This document shows, one piece after another, positions 61,562-64,000 of a stretch of DNA of 64,000 bases. The position numbers were made by a program, and so were the translations under genes. The first letter of the stretch is position 1; the number at the start of each line of letters is the position of its first letter. The notes under the pieces are model-generated. The model saw only the letters and a program-made list of their open reading frames with translations, was not told the origin of the DNA and ran no database searches. Location of the stretch: assembly GCA_039881145.1 (NCBI GenBank), contig JAYKKI010000003.1, forward strand, positions 9,197,501 through 9,261,500, given 5' to 3'. This stretch comes from Druceiella hillmani (taxonomy: Eukaryota; Arthropoda; Insecta; Lepidoptera; Hepialidae).

Positions 61562-61712
61562 TTTAATTATTGTTCAGTATTTTTGAATTCGCGGTGACCA
61601 TAAATGAATAGTTGCTATTAGAAACAGGAACAAACGAGTGCGTCGTCACCCTTATGAAGCATGATTCGTCAATGAAGTCGTCAATTTTTATAAAAATGTG
61701 GATTCAAGTTAC
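60991..61712 (-). repeat. Long inverted repeat IR-B, right arm
   Basis: Inverted partner of 58,807-59,806, shorter through deletions. A 63-codon frame at 61,217 is a by-product of the repeat. Confidence 0.85.
61475..61558. repeat. (TA)n microsatellite inside IR-B right arm
   Basis: Sits at the position matching the tract in the left arm but lacks the TG block. Confidence 0.97.
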
Positions 61713-62435
61713 GAAAATAATTCTAATTGAGAGTTATATATCATTATAATTCTACTTGAGAGAAATTAAATTCTAATAAAACAGTTCTAATATTTTTTTT
61801 ACGTTTCTCAAATCTACGGCCAAGTCCATTGCACATCACTATGAAGTGTAATTTTTGCTAAACGGGAAAATGAAAAATTATAAAAATAAACTCCGTTTCA
61901 TTTATCAAAACTTTTAAGTGACATTCCACTCAATAGAAAAGAAAATATTATTTGACTTTGCTTGTTTTGGCAGGTATATGAAATATATTTTTAAAAATAT
62001 TTTACTACAAATTAACTGAGATCTCTATCTATAGCATAAACTTGCAAATTATACACAGACGTCTAAAACTGTAGAAATTGTAAAATTGTTACCAACACAC
62101 ATACGTACAAGACAAAGCGAAAAAGCTTTTTCGTTTTACTCCGGAACTCTAAAAATAGTCACAATATTAACAGTATTTTTTTCACTATACGGATGGAAAT
62201 ATAAAGGAAATTTTGGAGTTAGACGCATGGCAGTTCGTTTATTAAATTTTTTTGATTCATGATATGGAAATACTGTCTTCACAAATATAGAAATATTAGA
62301 TTCTTATTTCCTATAAAATATTTATATTTTCCCCAAAATTTAAAATTAATTAAAAATATTATTACCATTTTGCTAATTAATCAATTTACATTTAGAACCT
62401 CGTCATTTAAATCCAATAAAGTCCAATAGGACGAA
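61713..62435. other. AT-rich noncoding DNA
   Basis: No gene or repeat family recognised. Confidence 0.55.
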
Positions 62436-62495
62436 TTGAAAAACCGGCCAGGCAAGAATCGAACTCGCACACGAAGGGTTCTGTAGCACTAAATA
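62436..62495 (-). repeat. tRNA-like fragment, probable SINE or repeat relic
   Basis: On the minus strand GAGTTCGATTCTTGCCTGG fits the B-box and T-arm of a tRNA-derived promoter (GTTCGATTC core). The A-box half and a cloverleaf are missing, so this is not a tRNA gene. The adjacent plus-strand phrase CACGAAGGGTTCTGTAGC resembles parts of common insect repeats (recalled, not searched). Confidence 0.35.
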
Positions 62496-62962
62496 ATATT
62501 AAGTTTTTAATGTTTCTGTTTTTGCTACTTGGCTACCGGTTCGTAAAAAAGAAAATATGCAAAAAAAGTCCGAAATAAAGCGTTTGCAGACGAATAACTT
62601 GTTTATATCTTTGAAAACATATTTTTTTAAATATGTTTTTCTATAAACTTAAGTGAGTAGTACACTTTGAGCATATTTAAAATATACATATTTGTTGGTA
62701 GGGAAAAGGACTAGAATTTGAATTCACTATAGGAAACACAGATTATCGAAGTATGTTTCTTTTTCATTTACGTGTGAAATATATATAGAATACGCATCTT
62801 GTATAATACGAGAATATACATTATTTGTTCTTAATTTATTAAATTAAGTAATCATAAGCGTTATTTTTATTTATTACCATTTAGCGGATCTATCTTTCAG
62901 GATAGTAATTTTTTTTTAAATTGTAACAGGTATGAATTAAATCAAATAAAAGCATAATATGG
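62496..62962. other. AT-rich noncoding DNA
   Basis: No feature recognised. Confidence 0.5.
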
Positions 62963-63313
62963 ATGCAAACTACAAAAATAACGAGAGTAATTTTATTGCG
63001 AAAATGGACTTCGGCAGATTATTTTTCAAAACTAAGTTTAACCTTAAGTCCACTTACTGACATGGATACTGAAACTCTTAAATTTATTATCCTTTTAAAT
63101 ATGTCAAATTTTACAGTTCATGTTAAATTATTATTGAGAAATATTCATCATAAATTAGTTTTTGTAACAATTTTAACATATTCTGTATTTTATTTTACAG
63201 TTCATTTAGACATGTTAATTCATACTTATTATGATAATAAAATTAATAATAAAGCAATTAACGTACAAAAAATGTATAATTATTCATTAAATATTCAAAA
63301 ATTCTTTCTATAA
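62963..63313 (+). CDS. Unassigned 116-codon ORF, doubtful
   Basis: ATG to TAA, 116 codons, rich in Ile, Leu, Phe, Asn and Tyr with a hydrophobic stretch in the middle (LVFVTILTYSVFYFTVHLD). No domain is known to me. A TTTTACAGTTCAT phrase occurs twice inside it and a TAATTATTCATTAAAT phrase twice at its end, so repeat-driven AT composition may explain the open frame. Confidence 0.2.
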   Translation: MQTTKITRVILLRKWTSADYFSKLSLTLSPLTDMDTETLKFIILLNMSNFTVHVKLLLRNIHHKLVFVTILTYSVFYFTVHLDMLIHTYYDNKINNKAINVQKMYNYSLNIQKFFL

Positions 63314-64000
63314 TTATTCATTAAATTCGTGACTCAGATAAGGTAATGCATATTAATCGACACATTTCTAGTCTCGATATTATACGCCACCTTTCGTACA
63401 ACACTGAACTATTTCATGAGTGGAGCTAATTACCCGGGACGACGTATCGAAACTGCGTAGTTCTTAGTAATTTACTTATTTTGTAAACGTAATTCACACG
63501 TTATGTTTCACACAAGGTACTTCTGAAATTGTCTGGCGGGGCCGGAATATATACGCCGTATTTCCACACGTTAACTGACAAGGTTAAATATACTCACCGC
63601 GTTACGTTTTACATATTTGGATGCGTTTATATATAAATCGTACATAGACACTTTTGATTAATAGGTAGTGTAACCTCAAGATGTTTGCAAAATTGTTTTG
63701 GCATCAGGGTTCTTAGGTTAGTGCGGGTGCTTATTATGATAATTCGATAATAGATGATACTGTTACGAAAGTATTTTGCAGATATATTATAGAGATGTTT
63801 CAAGTACATCTTAGTTAGATAAGATCCATGAAGGTATTGAGAGAGAGAGAGAGAAGTAGAAAAGCACTCAGGAAAACCAAAGTTTAAGCCAATAAAGAGC
63901 TGGATATTTTACTGTCTACAGTAAAATATTCCAAACATTTTTTTTGAAAGTGTGCAAGGTTTTTTAAACTTTTGAAGTGTTCTTCCCTTATTTATTTTCA
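63314..64000. other. Mixed noncoding DNA at the window end
   Basis: A slightly CpG-richer section at 63,340-63,620 (ACCCGGGACGACGTATCG) could be regulatory. A short GA microsatellite lies at 63,837-63,855. No gene recognised. Confidence 0.45.

Noticed and set aside
62436..62495. A functional tRNA gene
   Set aside because: Only the T-arm-like half is present.
1..64000. CRISPR arrays, operons, riboswitches or prokaryotic origins
   Set aside because: No regularly spaced repeats with unique spacers, no dense gene packing and no bacterial genes are present.

Overview
This window is eukaryotic, very AT-rich DNA with no operons, no bacterial-style gene packing and no confidently identified host gene. 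The repeats it contains (a jockey-clade non-LTR retrotransposon, a Ty3/gypsy relic, a Penelope-like relic and a decayed member of a multi-copy insect transposase-like family) point to an arthropod, most likely an insect. The species cannot be told from the sequence. The setting looks like a large intron or an intergenic region.

Layout. 1-10.5 kb: plain AT-rich DNA with short tandem duplications and one element dense in homeodomain-type sites (about 1.6 kb). 10.6-18.4 kb: several islands of higher GC and CpG content, a broken Ty3/gypsy gag-pol relic (11.4-13.7 kb), an unidentified exon-like ORF (14.5-14.8 kb) and a diverged direct duplication (16.2 and 17.6 kb). 18.4-42.5 kb: AT-rich DNA with a dispersed repeat (24.3 kb), a GC island (27.5-27.8 kb) and a series of long (TA)n microsatellites starting at 26.7 kb. 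43.0-44.5 kb: minus-strand pseudogene of an insect transposase-like family. 45.18-49.93 kb: an almost full-length jockey-type element flanked on both sides by (TA)n, with its ORFs broken by frameshifts and stops. 53.2-53.7 kb: two strong hairpin/palindrome sequences. 54.86-55.69 kb: Penelope-like relic. 56.2-58.4 kb: a very young inverted duplication. 58.8-61.7 kb: an older inverted repeat right beside it. The last 2 kb holds a tRNA-like repeat fragment and an unsupported 116-codon ORF.

No gene here works with another: every recognisable protein-coding unit is a decayed mobile element. The most interesting features are the two adjacent long inverted repeats of different age, both with (TA)n tracts inside their arms at matching positions, and the CpG-richer islands that stand out from a strongly AT-rich background and may be conserved regulatory DNA. 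All family calls come from reading the translations; no database search was possible.
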